Source: Bacteroides_E sp964583185 (GTDB taxonomy: Bacteria > Bacteroidota > Bacteroidia > Bacteroidales > Bacteroidaceae). Taken from it: a stretch of 9,658 bases of DNA. Numbering within the stretch: position 1 is the first letter of the stretch; every line of letters starts with the position of its first letter. The stretch is taken from positions 1 through 9,658 of the forward strand of contig CAZOVL010000098.1 in assembly GCA_964583185.1 (NCBI GenBank). The letters run 5' to 3'. Below, piece after piece: positions 1-7,459 of this stretch. The position numbers were made by a program, and so were the translations under genes. Under the pieces are notes generated by a model, which worked only from the letters and a program-made list of their open reading frames with translations, did no database searches and was not told where the DNA came from.

Positions 1-860
1 TTAAATAACAGCTTTATTCGCTTCACATTAAGTTGTATATCCGCTGGTTCAATACAAAGAATACTTTCAATTTTACTTTGTAGGTTTTGTGGCTTTAGTG
101 TTACTTTATTCAATCTTTCTAGAGATCGTTTGTCTCCTAGAGGATACTTTTCATTAATGGCAAAAAGGGTATTGATTAGATTTTTGACAGCTCTTGTTAA
201 ACAACCGGAAAGATTGTAAAGGTCTTTTTGCTTAGCAAAAGACTCTGCATGCCATATTGTGAATTCGGCAGACCACAAGGATTGAGCTATAATTGATTTT
301 TTTAATTTCTGAGGGTATTTATGGATAGTCAGTTTTAATTCCTTGATAATCTCCTGTGGATCATATAAAGGGATACAAATCTCTGTTTCTGCTAGATATG
401 CAATAGAAAGAAAACCGTAAGGAGGTTGTTGTTCGTAGCAGTTTTCCCAATCCCCATTTTGAGATTTTTCTATGATATTCTTTACTTGAGTTATGTTTCT
501 ATAGAGTAAGTCTATCTTTCCATATTGTGTGTTTATCCAAGCTCCTCCATTAACATAAGGTCCCCACTCATAGAAATCTGTCAGAATAGAAGGTTCTATT
601 TCATAACTTATTATTACCTGTTTAATCTCTTCAATATTGAAAGGAGTCTTTTCATCATAGTAAAGCCCCAAGTCTATATCTGAAGTTTCTGTAGCCATTC
701 CTTCTGCATAAGAACCTCCTAAAACAATGGCCTTTAGGTGTTGAATAGCTTTCAGATCGTTTATTAAACACTCTAACAATTGTTGCTTTTCTGTGGTTAT
801 GTTATCCAAAGAATGGAAGGTGAATTTAGGGTAATTGGGTAATGAGTTTATGTCTCGCAT
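1..860 (-). CDS. Nucleotidyltransferase-fold (NTP_transf_2) protein, C-terminus cut by window edge
   Basis: This reading frame starts at ATG 858-860 and stays open for 286 codons to the left edge, so its last residues are missing. Residues 48-54 read GGSYAEG and residues 60-65 read SDIDLG, which is the pol-beta nucleotidyltransferase signature (GS motif followed by DxD). D61 and D63 would bind the metals, and D117 in the strand GKIDLLY is the likely third carboxylate. The remainder (about 150-286) is mainly helical, with a stretch near 215-245 (SGCLTRAVKNLINTLFAINE) of the kind that follows such domains in stand-alone bacterial nucleotidyltransferases. No signal peptide is present, so it should be cytosolic. 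The family transfers a nucleotide onto a small molecule, protein or RNA; the substrate cannot be read here. It might be aminoglycoside-nucleotidyltransferase-like or an MNT-type antitoxin, but no HEPN partner lies within view. The fold assignment is firm and the role is unknown. Confidence 0.85.
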   Translation of the reverse strand, partial: MRDINSLPNYPKFTFHSLDNITTEKQQLLECLINDLKAIQHLKAIVLGGSYAEGMATETSDIDLGLYYDEKTPFNIEEIKQVIISYEIEPSILTDFYEWGPYVNGGAWINTQYGKIDLLYRNITQVKNIIEKSQNGDWENCYEQQPPYGFLSIAYLAETEICIPLYDPQEIIKELKLTIHKYPQKLKKSIIAQSLWSAEFTIWHAESFAKQKDLYNLSGCLTRAVKNLINTLFAINEKYPLGDKRSLERLNKVTLKPQNLQSKIESILCIEPADIQLNVKRIKLLF

Positions 861-941
861 AACCGGTTAGTCTTGTTTTTGTTGCTTCAATAATTAGGTT
901 GAGTAAGATAGGCAAAATATTAAACTAACTCATAGTTCTAC

Positions 942-966
942 TAGCTGACTTATTAGGTGTCAGCTA
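942..966. repeat. Perfect 8-bp inverted repeat in the 861-1094 gap
   Basis: TAGCTGAC at 942-949 pairs with GTCAGCTA at 959-966 around a 9-nt loop. It lies between the end of the DUF4369 gene and the start of the nucleotidyltransferase gene, both on the minus strand. No T-run follows it on either strand, so it is not a standard intrinsic terminator. It could be an operator or an RNA hairpin in a read-through transcript. Nothing else recognisable lies in this 234-bp gap. Confidence 0.35.
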
Positions 967-1094
967 TATAAATGATGTAAGTAAAAGATAGGGGGCTATA
1001 TGAAGAAATGTTGAACCGAGGAATAAAATGAGCTAATGAATCACTCATCTGAATGAAGATTTACTTAATGAAAACTCAGAAAAGAATTCGTTAG

Positions 1095-1829
1095 TTATTG
1101 CCACAAAGCATTATGTTCAATACTAATGGGATTGTTGTTTTGGTTTTGGCGACGCATATTCTCACGAGCTTTAGAGATAAAGTATTTCACATGATAGTTG
1201 TTTTTGAATCTCTCCGGAGCCTTTTCCATAATTTCTTTAATCTCGGGAGTTAATAGAGGATAATTTGTATTTCCATAACTCATCATAAATAAATTAGGAC
1301 CTAATACGTTGTCATAGTTGCGTTGAATAAAAGAGTCTGTGAGTCGTTGCATTTTAAGTTCTAACCGATCAAATTGATCCATTAAATCTCGTTGTGTATT
1401 TCTTGAAAGGTGTCCTTCAAACATTCGTAGTGCACGATTTTTATTTAACTCCTCATACTCTAATTCAATTTCATTTTTCCTGTAGATATACTCATACAAT
1501 GTGTTGTTAAGCATTGTACCGTATGCTGTGATTTCGCTATTATCAATATTGACTTTTATATTTCCTTTTTCAAGCACTATAGGCATAATGTTTTGATTAT
1601 CTAAAAACAAAGCAGCCATTATAGTGGAATCTACATTTCCTTTCATTTTAAACTCACAATGCACTATGTCAGTAGAGTCTAAGTTTACCCATTGATTTTT
1701 TTGTAAGGCACGTAAAAAGAGCTTTTTCCCTTCTAAGCCTATGAGTGTTGCATTACCATTAATTTCATAGCGTTGCTTACAAGAAGTAGTGAGGGTTAGA
1801 AATAAGAGTATGTAGAATATTTGTTTCAT
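1095..1829 (-). CDS. DUF4369 domain lipoprotein without a thioredoxin domain
   Basis: This is a 244-residue envelope lipoprotein of the DUF4369 type, common in Bacteroidota. I start it at ATG 1827-1829 because residues 1-17 then form a compact lipoprotein signal (MKQIF, a hydrophobic core, then TTSC with C17 lipidated). The longer frame beginning at 1871 would place 14 residues before the signal and would start inside a -7-like promoter motif. Residues about 20-105 match the DUF4369 beta-sandwich pattern: Y.I.G.A, GKKLFLR, WVNLDSTDIV, F.MKG.VDST, MPIVLEKGNIKVNID. Residues 105-165 are highly charged and probably helical. In many relatives a TlpA-like thioredoxin domain follows, but here the protein ends about 80 residues after that helical region with no CxxC. 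Residues after C17 are K-Q-R rather than acidic, so there is no obvious surface-export signal. The function of the family is unknown. Confidence 0.85.
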   Translation of the reverse strand: MKQIFYILLFLTLTTSCKQRYEINGNATLIGLEGKKLFLRALQKNQWVNLDSTDIVHCEFKMKGNVDSTIMAALFLDNQNIMPIVLEKGNIKVNIDNSEITAYGTMLNNTLYEYIYRKNEIELEYEELNKNRALRMFEGHLSRNTQRDLMDQFDRLELKMQRLTDSFIQRNYDNVLGPNLFMMSYGNTNYPLLTPEIKEIMEKAPERFKNNYHVKYFISKARENMRRQNQNNNPISIEHNALWQ

Positions 1830-1868
1830 ATAGTAATTCAATATTGATTTCATTGCAAAATTAAGCAG

Positions 1869-1876
1869 CAAACTTA
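1869..1876 (-). promoter_or_regulatory. Possible Bacteroidota -7 box for the DUF4369 gene
   Basis: The minus strand reads TAAGTTTG here, matching the Bacteroidota -7 consensus TAnnTTTG. It would start transcription some 30 nt before the proposed ATG at 1829. No convincing -33 TTTG is found 17-23 nt upstream, so the assignment is weak. It is one reason to prefer the internal start over the frame opening at 1871. Confidence 0.35.
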
Positions 1877-2104
1877 TAATTATAGCAATTTGTTAGATTT
1901 TATTATACTATAACTACATTCATTTTATAAAAAACATTTATAAAACGGTTAGAATGTGGAATATACCATTAAGATTATTTAATTTCGCAATCTATGTGTT
2001 TTATAAACGACTTTAATTATAGTCATATTTTCTATAAACATTAGAGTTTTATTGTTTATTAATACTTTAGAATATTAAAATAAATTAAATAATAACAGAT
2101 TCAT
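1877..2104. other. AT-rich divergent intergenic region upstream of the peptidase genes
   Basis: About 230 bp of strongly AT-rich sequence separate the minus-strand lipoprotein gene from the plus-strand peptidase gene. The palindromic octamer TTTATAAA occurs three times (1924-1931, 1937-1944, 2000-2007), with a near copy around 2032. Plus-strand matches to the -7 consensus are imperfect: TAATTTCG at 1980-1987 and TACTTTAG at 2063-2070. Neither has a good -33 element, so I do not name a promoter. No ORF of credible length is present. Confidence 0.5.
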
Positions 2105-4270
2105 ATGAATAGATTTAGAGTTATTGCTTTGCTCATTTTAGCCTTTAGTTACCAAATTGCCAAAGCTGATGAGGGAATGTGGTTGTTACAATTGCTGGAA
2201 GAGCAAAATGCAATTGAATTAATGAAAAAACAAGGTTTGAAGTTAGATGCCTTGGATGTTTATAACCCCAACGGAGTTTCTTTGAAAGATGCTGTGGGCA
2301 TTTTTGGAGGAGGATGTACAGGTGAAGTGATTTCGTCAGAAGGATTAATCTTAACCAATCATCATTGTGGATATAGTTTTATACAACAACACAGCTCTGT
2401 GGAGAATGATTATTTAACCCATGGTTTCTGGGCTAAAAATCGTACTGAAGAGCTACCTACTCCTGGATTGACCTTTACTTTTGTTCATCGTATTGAAGAT
2501 GTTACATCTTCAATTAATGAACTAATTGAAAGTGGAGAAATCACAGTCTATGAATCGTTTACTTACTCTTTTTTAAATCAAAAAGCAGAAGAAATTTATA
2601 AAAAGAGTGACCTGTATGAAAAGAAAGGAATCAAACCTCAACTATTGCCTTTTTATGCAGGTAATAAATACTATATGATTTATAAAAAAATCTATAGTGA
2701 TGTCCGCATGGTAGCTGCTCCACCTTCTGCCATTGGTAAGTTTGGAGGGGAAACGGATAACTGGATGTGGCCTCGTCATACCGGTGATTTTTCTATGTTT
2801 AGAATTTATGCCGATGCTGAAGGAGAACCTTCAGAGTATAATGAAAATAACAAGCCTCTTCAGTGTGAGAAATATTTATCCATTTCATTGAAAGGAGTAG
2901 AAGAGGAAGACTATGCTATGATTATGGGGTTCCCTGGTAGCACCAGTCGTTACTTAACTGTTTCGGAGGTTAAGGAACGTATGGAGTCTATAAATAAACC
3001 TCGCATTCAAGTGCGTGAAGAACGTTTGGCCTTACTGCGTGAAGCAATGGATCAGAGTGATAAAACAAGAATTCAATATGCTAATAAGTTTGCAGGTTCA
3101 TCTAACTATTGGAAAAACTCCATAGGAATGAATAAGGCTATTATTGATAATGATGTTTTGGGACAGAAAACAGAGCAAGAGGTTCAGTTTGCTGATTTTG
3201 CAAAAGAACAAAATAACATTCCATATATGAATGTGGTTGCTGAAATTAACGGATTGGTAGCTAAAACATCTCCGTTAACTTATCAAATGACTGCACTTTC
3301 AGAGTCTTTTTTAGGTGCTATAGAGTTTTCTTCTTCTCTTCGATTATTCCGTTTGATGAAAGAAGCCATCGAAGAAAAAGACACCGAGAAAATTGAGGTA
3401 CAAAAGAAAGAATTTACGGCCTTTTATAATAGAATACATAACAAAGATTACGATCATAAAGTAGATCGTAAGGTGGCTCAATCCATATTTCCTCTTTATG
3501 CTGAAATGGTGGATTCAGAGAATAGACCAAGTATTTATAGCTTTATAAAGGAAAACTTTGACAACAACTATGAGGCTTTTGTTGATTCTATGTATGATTC
3601 TTCTATTTTTGCTTCTGAAGATAATTTAAATCAGTTTCTAAGTAATCCAACTGTAGAAGTTCTGAAAAATGACTTGAATTATCTTTTTTATACGTCTATC
3701 GTTGATAAATTTGAAGAGTTAAGCACTGCCTTGCAGCCATTAAAAGATGAATTAAATGTGTTGCATAAAACTTACATTCGTGGATTAACCGAAATGAAGT
3801 TACCTGTTCCTTCATATCCTGATGCCAATTTTACTATTCGTTTAACTTATGGAAAGGTGAAATCTTATTCTCCACGAGATGGTATTCATTATCGCTATTA
3901 CACTACAACAGATGGTATATTGGAAAAAGAGAATCCGGAAAATAGAGAATTTAATGTACCCGGTGAATTGAAGGATTTAATTTTGAAGCGTGACTTTGGT
4001 CGCTATGCTATGGACAATGGTGACTTACCTGTGTGTTTTTTGACTACTAATGATATAACAGGTGGTAACTCCGGTAGCCCTGTTTTAAATGCCAAAGGTC
4101 ATTTAATTGGTTCTGCTTTCGATGGCAACTGGGAGTCTTTGAGTGGTGATTTGGTTTTTGATGATAATTTACAACGTTGTATTAACGTGGATATTCGTTA
4201 TGTGTTATTCATATTAGATAAGTTGGGTGGTTGTGGTTATTTGTTGGATGAGATGACTCTTGTAGAATAA
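2105..4270 (+). CDS. dpp7: S46 dipeptidyl-peptidase, DPP7-like (hydrophobic P1 preference expected)
   Basis: This exported serine exopeptidase should remove dipeptides from the N-terminus of peptides in the periplasm. Residues 1-21 are a signal peptide ending in KA before mature DEGMW, the usual N-terminus of family S46. The 721-residue length is normal. The chymotrypsin-fold catalytic residues are H87 (in TNHHCGY), D228 (in HTGDFS) and S656 (in GGNSGSPV). C71 and C88 flank the His as in the conserved chymotrypsin disulfide. N219-W220, N334 and D673 occupy positions that hold the substrate amino group in solved S46 enzymes. About residues 280-570 form the helical lid domain. G674, after FD, is the position that is Gly in P. 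gingivalis DPP7 and Arg in DPP11, so cleavage after hydrophobic residues is expected. No Shine-Dalgarno precedes the start, which is usual in this phylum. A paralogue follows after 93 bp. The family is certain; the specificity is inferred from that one residue. Confidence 0.95.
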   Translation: MNRFRVIALLILAFSYQIAKADEGMWLLQLLEEQNAIELMKKQGLKLDALDVYNPNGVSLKDAVGIFGGGCTGEVISSEGLILTNHHCGYSFIQQHSSVENDYLTHGFWAKNRTEELPTPGLTFTFVHRIEDVTSSINELIESGEITVYESFTYSFLNQKAEEIYKKSDLYEKKGIKPQLLPFYAGNKYYMIYKKIYSDVRMVAAPPSAIGKFGGETDNWMWPRHTGDFSMFRIYADAEGEPSEYNENNKPLQCEKYLSISLKGVEEEDYAMIMGFPGSTSRYLTVSEVKERMESINKPRIQVREERLALLREAMDQSDKTRIQYANKFAGSSNYWKNSIGMNKAIIDNDVLGQKTEQEVQFADFAKEQNNIPYMNVVAEINGLVAKTSPLTYQMTALSESFLGAIEFSSSLRLFRLMKEAIEEKDTEKIEVQKKEFTAFYNRIHNKDYDHKVDRKVAQSIFPLYAEMVDSENRPSIYSFIKENFDNNYEAFVDSMYDSSIFASEDNLNQFLSNPTVEVLKNDLNYLFYTSIVDKFEELSTALQPLKDELNVLHKTYIRGLTEMKLPVPSYPDANFTIRLTYGKVKSYSPRDGIHYRYYTTTDGILEKENPENREFNVPGELKDLILKRDFGRYAMDNGDLPVCFLTTNDITGGNSGSPVLNAKGHLIGSAFDGNWESLSGDLVFDDNLQRCINVDIRYVLFILDKLGGCGYLLDEMTLVE

Positions 4271-4289
4271 CAACAACTAAATGTAAGAG

Positions 4290-4329
4290 TGAAAAGCCTA
4301 TTAAGTAATTGTTTTACATCGGGTTTTCA
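4290..4329 (+). terminator. Possible weak terminator or hairpin between the two peptidase genes
   Basis: TGAAAAGCC at 4290-4298 faces GGGTTTTCA at 4321-4329 and pairs at 8 of 9 positions (one G-G mismatch) around a 22-nt loop. A T-rich stretch follows from 4331. The large loop and low GC make it weak. It may cause partial termination or mark a processing site within a two-gene transcript. No -7 promoter match is visible in this 93-bp gap. Confidence 0.3.
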
Positions 4330-4363
4330 GTTTTATTCATAAATTAAAAAATATATAAATACT

Positions 4364-6535
4364 ATGAGATTTAAAATTCAATGGGTTTGTTTATTCTTTT
4401 GTTTCGTTACAACTAAGTTGTTGGCCGATGAGGGTATGTGGTTGTTGCCCGATTTGAAGCAACAAAATGAGATCATAATGAAAGAAATGGGGTTAAATAT
4501 ACCTGTAGATAAAATTTATAATACAAAGAAAACTTCTCTTAAAGACGCAGTGGTTCAATTTGGATCAGGGTGTACAGGCGAAGTAATTTCTAAATCAGGG
4601 TTGGTCTTAACGAATCACCATTGTGGTTACGGTAATATACAGAAACTCAGTAGCGTGGAGAACGACTACTTAACAGATGGTTATTGGGCAAAAAACAGAT
4701 CTGAGGAACTACCCTGTAAAGGATTGACCATTACTTTTATTTCTGCTATTTACGATGTTACCGATTATGTGTTGGAGCAGTTGAAAATTGATGATGATCC
4801 TGATGGGATAAATTATCTATCGCCCAGTTATATGAAAAAAGTGGCTTTACGCTTGGCGTTAAAGAAGAAAATTAAACCTTCTACTTTTCTTAATTTGGAA
4901 TTAAAACCTTTCTATGGTGGAAATAAGTATTACTTATTTGTAAAAAAGACATATAAAGATATTCGTTTAGTAGGAGCTCCTCCATCTTCTATAGGTAAAT
5001 ATGGTTCAGATGCTGATAACTGGATGTGGCCTCGCCATACAGGAGATTTTTCTATGTTTAGAATCTATGCCGATAAAAAAGGCAATCCTGCAGATTATTC
5101 TGAAGAGAATGTTCCGTTAAAAGTGAAACAACCACTTAAAATAAATTTATCCGGATATAATGAAGGAGACTTTGTTTTTTTAATGGGATTCCCGGGTTCC
5201 AATTGGCGTTATATGATTGCCGATGAGGTTACAGAACGTATGGAAACAACCAATACAGTACGTCATAAGGTAAGAGATGTTCGGTTAGAGAAGATGAACG
5301 AAGCGATGAATAAAAGTGCTGCAGTGCGTATTCATTATGCTAGCATATATGCCGGATCGGCCAACTATTGGAAAAATGCAATAGGTATGAATGCCGGATT
5401 GAAGCGATTGAAAGTGGTTGAGAAGAAAACTGAACAACAAAAACAACTTTTAACTTGGGGAAAAGAGAAAGGCAACGAAACCTATCAAATTGCCTTTGAT
5501 ACTATTCGTTCCATTGTTTCACACCGAAGAGAACCTTTGTTACATCAGCTTTTTTTAGATGAAGCCTTACTACGGGGAATGGAGTTTCTTAAAATTCCTT
5601 CATTAAAATCTTTAATCAGATCTTTAGAAGAGAAAAACAAGGAGGCTACTGATAAGGCTATTGCTTTGTTGAGACAAGAGGGTGAGAGATATTTTAAATA
5701 TCAAAATGCGTATCCCGAAGTGGAAAAGAAAATAGGTGTAGCTATGCTTTCTGTTTATCAACAAGAGGTAGCTCCCGATCAACAAGTAGAGGTTTTTAAT
5801 ACAATAGCTACCAACTTTAATGGAAGCATTGAGAAGTATATGGATTATTGTTTTGATCAGTCCATATTTGGTGCTTCTGAAAAATGGAATGCTTTCTTAG
5901 CTAATCCCACATTAGAGGTTCTAAACAATGACCCCATCTATCAATTGGAAAAAATGGCTTTAACTAAAAGAGCCGATTTAAGTAGTCGCTTATCTCAACC
6001 TAATAAAAATTATAATGTGGCTCATAAAGCCTGGGTAGGAGGAATTATGGCAATGAAAAAGAATCAAGGTGAGCCCATTTACCCGGATGCAAACTTAACG
6101 CTACGTTTAACATATGGAAGTGTTTTACCCTATTATCCGGCAGATGGTGTTACTTATCATTACTATACTACACTAGATGGAGTAATGGAAAAGGAAGACC
6201 CCGAGAGTCGTGATTTTATTGTTCCTACACGTTTAAAGGAACTTTATGAAACAAAAGATTATGGTAATTATACCAATGTAAAGGGTGAACTACCCGTGTG
6301 TTTCATCATTAATACCGACAATACAGGTGGAAACTCCGGAAGTCCAGTGTTTAACGCCAAAGGGGAGTTGATAGGGGTAGGATTTGATCGTAATTATGAA
6401 GGATTAACCGGAGATATTGCTTTCGAACCTGACTTACAGCGTGCTGTATGTGTGGACATTCGTTATGTGCTATTTATTATTGATAAGTTTGCCGGAGCCA
6501 CTTATCTCTTGGATGAATTGTCTTTGGTTCATTAA
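4364..6535 (+). CDS. dpp11: S46 dipeptidyl-peptidase, DPP11-like (Asp/Glu P1 preference expected)
   Basis: This is the second exported S46 serine dipeptidyl-peptidase, 723 residues and clearly paralogous to the preceding gene along its whole length. Residues 1-21 form a signal peptide ending LLA before DEGMW. The catalytic triad is intact: H86 (TNHHCGY), D228 (HTGDFS) and S658 (GGNSGSPV). C70 and C87 are placed for the disulfide next to the His. N219-W220, N334 and D675 match the residues that bind the free amino terminus. R676, in FDRNYEG, is the Arg that in P. gingivalis DPP11 forms a salt bridge with acidic P1 side chains, so release of Xaa-Asp and Xaa-Glu dipeptides is expected. An insertion around residues 143-160 (DDDPDGINYLSPSYMKK) also resembles DPP11 and is shorter or different in the neighbour. 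Compared with that neighbour it should act on the complementary set of peptides. No clear separate promoter precedes it, so co-transcription is likely. Confidence 0.95.
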   Translation: MRFKIQWVCLFFCFVTTKLLADEGMWLLPDLKQQNEIIMKEMGLNIPVDKIYNTKKTSLKDAVVQFGSGCTGEVISKSGLVLTNHHCGYGNIQKLSSVENDYLTDGYWAKNRSEELPCKGLTITFISAIYDVTDYVLEQLKIDDDPDGINYLSPSYMKKVALRLALKKKIKPSTFLNLELKPFYGGNKYYLFVKKTYKDIRLVGAPPSSIGKYGSDADNWMWPRHTGDFSMFRIYADKKGNPADYSEENVPLKVKQPLKINLSGYNEGDFVFLMGFPGSNWRYMIADEVTERMETTNTVRHKVRDVRLEKMNEAMNKSAAVRIHYASIYAGSANYWKNAIGMNAGLKRLKVVEKKTEQQKQLLTWGKEKGNETYQIAFDTIRSIVSHRREPLLHQLFLDEALLRGMEFLKIPSLKSLIRSLEEKNKEATDKAIALLRQEGERYFKYQNAYPEVEKKIGVAMLSVYQQEVAPDQQVEVFNTIATNFNGSIEKYMDYCFDQSIFGASEKWNAFLANPTLEVLNNDPIYQLEKMALTKRADLSSRLSQPNKNYNVAHKAWVGGIMAMKKNQGEPIYPDANLTLRLTYGSVLPYYPADGVTYHYYTTLDGVMEKEDPESRDFIVPTRLKELYETKDYGNYTNVKGELPVCFIINTDNTGGNSGSPVFNAKGELIGVGFDRNYEGLTGDIAFEPDLQRAVCVDIRYVLFIIDKFAGATYLLDELSLVH

Positions 6536-6626
6536 GTTACATAAATCGAAGGAGTGAACCTTTTTGTTTTTTTTCTGTTATTTAGAAGAGCAATGGCTCA
6601 GAAGTATCTAGTTAAGAAATAAATGT

Positions 6627-6633
6627 AAAGGAG
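6627..6633 (+). promoter_or_regulatory. Shine-Dalgarno-like sequence before the thioredoxin gene
   Basis: AAAGGAG lies 6 nt before the ATG at 6640. It is a strong anti-16S match, which is unusual because none of the other genes here has one and Bacteroidota generally do not rely on it. The neighbouring gene at 6938 has no such sequence. Confidence 0.5.
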
Positions 6634-6639
6634 ATAATA

Positions 6640-6936
6640 ATGGAGAAATTTATAGATGTAATAAAGTCAGAACAACCTGTTTTAGTTGATTTCTTTGCTA
6701 CCTGGTGTGGCCCTTGTCAGGCGATGTTGCCCATCTTGGAAGAGGTGAAAAGTAGCATTGGTGATAAGGCAAGAATCATTAAAATAGATGTTGATAATAA
6801 CCAAGATTTAGCTCAAGAGTATAAAATTCAAATGGTACCCACACTTATGATATTCAAAGAAGGAGAAAGCCTATGGAGACATTCAGGAGTGATGCAAGCC
6901 AGTGAATTAGAGGCTAAACTAAAAGAGTTTATGTAA
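6640..6936 (+). CDS. Cytosolic thioredoxin, 98 aa
   Basis: This is a minimal single-domain thioredoxin. The redox motif WCGPC is at residues 22-26 and the conserved cis-proline is P67 (in MVPTLMIF). The strand VLVDFFATWC, the RIIKIDVD strand and the C-terminal helix are all in the usual places. At 98 residues it is slightly shorter than the typical 105-110, lacking the first strand and helix turn. No signal peptide is present, so it should work in the cytosol, kept reduced by thioredoxin reductase and supplying electrons to reductases or refolding proteins. Its stop codon is followed by one base and then the ATG of an exported thioredoxin-like protein, so the two are translated from one message. 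It follows the S46 gene by 104 bp, with only a weak AAGG/CCTT hairpin (6549-6562) plus T-run between them, so read-through from the peptidases is possible. Confidence 0.95.
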   Translation: MEKFIDVIKSEQPVLVDFFATWCGPCQAMLPILEEVKSSIGDKARIIKIDVDNNQDLAQEYKIQMVPTLMIFKEGESLWRHSGVMQASELEAKLKEFM

Positions 6937-6937
6937 G

Positions 6938-7393
6938 ATGAAAAAATATTTTTATACATTTTTGATTGGCCTGTTTTTTATGGCAACTCCTGAGATTTTA
7001 GCTCAGAGTGAACAAAAAGCAGATGATAAAAAAGGAGAGGTAGTGGTAATGAATCATGCTCTTTTTTTAGAGGAGGTATTTGATTATAATAAGTCGGAGA
7101 CTTGGAAGTTCCAAGGAAATAAGCCGGTTATCATTGATTTGTATGCTGACTGGTGTGGTCCTTGTAGAAAAACAGCCCCAATTATGGAGAAGTTAGCCAA
7201 AGAGTATGCCGATGATATTGTTATTTATAAAGTTGATGTGGATAAAGAAAGAGAGTTGGCTGCGCTGTTTAATGCTACCAGTATACCTCTTTTTGTGTTC
7301 ATTCCTATGGATGGTCAACCTCAATTATTTAAAGGGGCAGCAGATCATGCAACTTATAAAAGAGCCATTGATGAATTTCTGTTGAATAAGTAG
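6938..7393 (+). CDS. Exported thioredoxin-like protein with WCGPC motif
   Basis: This 151-residue protein is an envelope thioredoxin. Residues 1-22 are a signal peptide (KK, then a hydrophobic core, ending ILA before QSEQ); there is no lipobox Cys. A charged linker (about 23-40) leads into a thioredoxin fold with WCGPC at 72-76, cis-proline P117 (in SIPLFVF) and the paired YKVDVD strand at 97-102. It should act on disulfides of periplasmic proteins, as reductase, isomerase or oxidase depending on its partner; the sequence alone does not decide which. No DsbD-type electron donor is in this window. It begins one base after the upstream thioredoxin stop, and a strong terminator starts 20 bp after its own stop, so the two thioredoxins close a transcription unit. 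The two S46 peptidases just upstream carry predicted disulfides and are plausible clients, but this is inference from position. Confidence 0.93.
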   Translation: MKKYFYTFLIGLFFMATPEILAQSEQKADDKKGEVVVMNHALFLEEVFDYNKSETWKFQGNKPVIIDLYADWCGPCRKTAPIMEKLAKEYADDIVIYKVDVDKERELAALFNATSIPLFVFIPMDGQPQLFKGAADHATYKRAIDEFLLNK

Positions 7394-7412
7394 TTTTAAT
7401 TTGATTAATAAA

Positions 7413-7459
7413 AAGAAGGGCGTTGTGCAATGATGTAGTACAATGCCCTTCTTGTTTTC
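7413..7459 (+). terminator. Strong intrinsic terminator after the thioredoxin pair
   Basis: A 16-bp stem pairs 7413-7428 with 7438-7453 around a 9-nt loop; the only non-Watson-Crick pairs are two G-U wobbles in the plus-strand RNA. Its core is AAGAAGGGC/GCCCTTCTT. It is followed by GTTTTC on the plus strand. On the minus strand it is followed by a T-run (A-run at 7411-7414 and nearby), so it can also stop the minus-strand small ORF at 7623-7802. In the minus direction the two wobbles become A-C mismatches. Confidence 0.88.

Noticed and set aside
1830..1871. Upstream extension of the DUF4369 lipoprotein to 1871
   Set aside because: It would put 14 residues before the lipoprotein signal and start within a -7-like motif; the ATG at 1829 gives a normal signal and lipobox.
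6549..6573. AAGG/CCTT hairpin followed by T-run after the second peptidase gene
   Set aside because: The stem is only 4-5 bp, too weak to call a terminator; the T-rich run alone is common in this AT-rich sequence.
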